The translations under genes were made by a program, and so were the position numbers. Positions 49,397-49,504 of a DNA stretch of 49,504 bases are shown piece by piece (positions within the stretch are counted from its first letter, which is position 1; each line of letters starts with the position of its first letter). The DNA is from Bacillus sp. ISL-41 (GTDB lineage Bacteria > Bacillota > Bacilli > Bacillales > Cytobacillaceae), in the NCBI RefSeq assembly GCF_018613235.1, contig NZ_JAGGQP010000031.1, forward strand, positions 1 through 49,504. Reading direction: 5' to 3'. The notes under the pieces were generated by a model that saw nothing but the letters and a program-made list of their open reading frames with translations, searched no databases and was not told the origin of the DNA.

Positions 49397-49504
49397 AGGC
49401 AACATGTGCCCGAAAAGAAAGAGGAGCCACGATTTCGGTCACAAGAGGAGGCAACATGTGCCCGAAAAGGAAGAGGATCCACGATTTCGGTCACAAGAGG
49501 AGGC
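49397..49504. repeat. Intergenic 52-bp tandem array with hairpin units, cut by window end
   Basis: Units start at 49397, 49449 and 49501 (period 52); two full units are in view and the array continues beyond the window. In each unit GTGCCCGAAA (49406-49415 in the first) is complementary to TTTCGGTCAC (49433-49442) at 9 of 10 positions around a 17-nt loop. The two units differ at only a few loop positions. The sequence is unrelated to the 53-bp array at 44180, but the layout is the same. Confidence 0.88.

Overview
The window is chromosomal DNA from a member of the Bacillaceae. The support is sequence-level: purine-rich Shine-Dalgarno sites (AAAGGAGG type) with frequent TTG and GTG starts, sigma-A-like promoters, many Rho-independent terminators, and close protein resemblance to Bacillus subtilis DbpA/YxiN, YwjA, YclNOPQ, YwrABCD, ProC and EpsC. 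A Mesobacillus, Cytobacillus or Bacillus relative is the natural guess; the species cannot be named from this window. No rRNA, tRNA, CRISPR array, IS element or prophage was seen.

Layout. 1-3.8 kb: RNA methyltransferase, DEAD-box helicase DbpA, a uridine-kinase-like P-loop protein and a 60-aa protein. 3.9-5.7 kb: a divergent HTH-like/vWA/DUF4352 module. 5.9-9.2 kb: an exported protein with eight 28-residue repeats and a Gly-rich tail, followed by an OmpR-type response regulator and a histidine kinase; direct repeats upstream of the repeat-protein gene suggest that this two-component system controls it. 9.3-19.7 kb: a compact Wzx/Wzy-type exopolysaccharide cluster (sugar dehydratase, aminotransferase, priming transferase, 4-epimerase, two glycosyltransferases, Wzz-like protein, flippase, polymerase). 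19.9-27.8 kb: proC, an orphan membrane protein, the YwjA-type ABC exporter, a small coiled-coil membrane protein, a GntR-controlled ABC transporter operon with a visible promoter/operator, and an aromatic-acid-exporter-like protein. 28.2-32.1 kb: a Fur-box-controlled petrobactin uptake operon (yclNOPQ) ending in an antibiotic-biosynthesis-monooxygenase-like gene. 32.6-34.2 kb: an AspT/YidE-type transporter with two RCK_C domains and an upstream cre-like site. 34.3-44.0 kb: an Lrp-type regulator divergent from a peptide ABC transporter, a DUF1028 protein, a cytoplasmic gamma-glutamyltransferase and a pair of half-size CHR transporters; this is a YwrABCD-like locus with a peptide uptake system inserted. 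44.7-48.7 kb: a leftward operon of a possible 17-codon leader ORF, a 1013-aa GNAT fusion protein and an amidohydrolase. 48.8-49.4 kb: an O6-methylguanine-DNA methyltransferase.

The most unusual feature is the non-coding DNA. Five intergenic intervals hold tandem arrays that are unrelated to one another in sequence (units of 20, 21, about 50, 52 and 53 bp). The two long-unit arrays share one design: each unit has two complementary 10-11 nt arms around a 16-17 nt loop, so the array is a string of hairpins. These arrays, the GNAT fusion operon with its leader ORF, the repeat-protein/two-component unit, and the gamma-glutamyl/peptide/DUF1028/CHR locus are the main candidates for undescribed biology. 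All functional assignments rest on reading the sequence and on recalled family knowledge; no database search was run.
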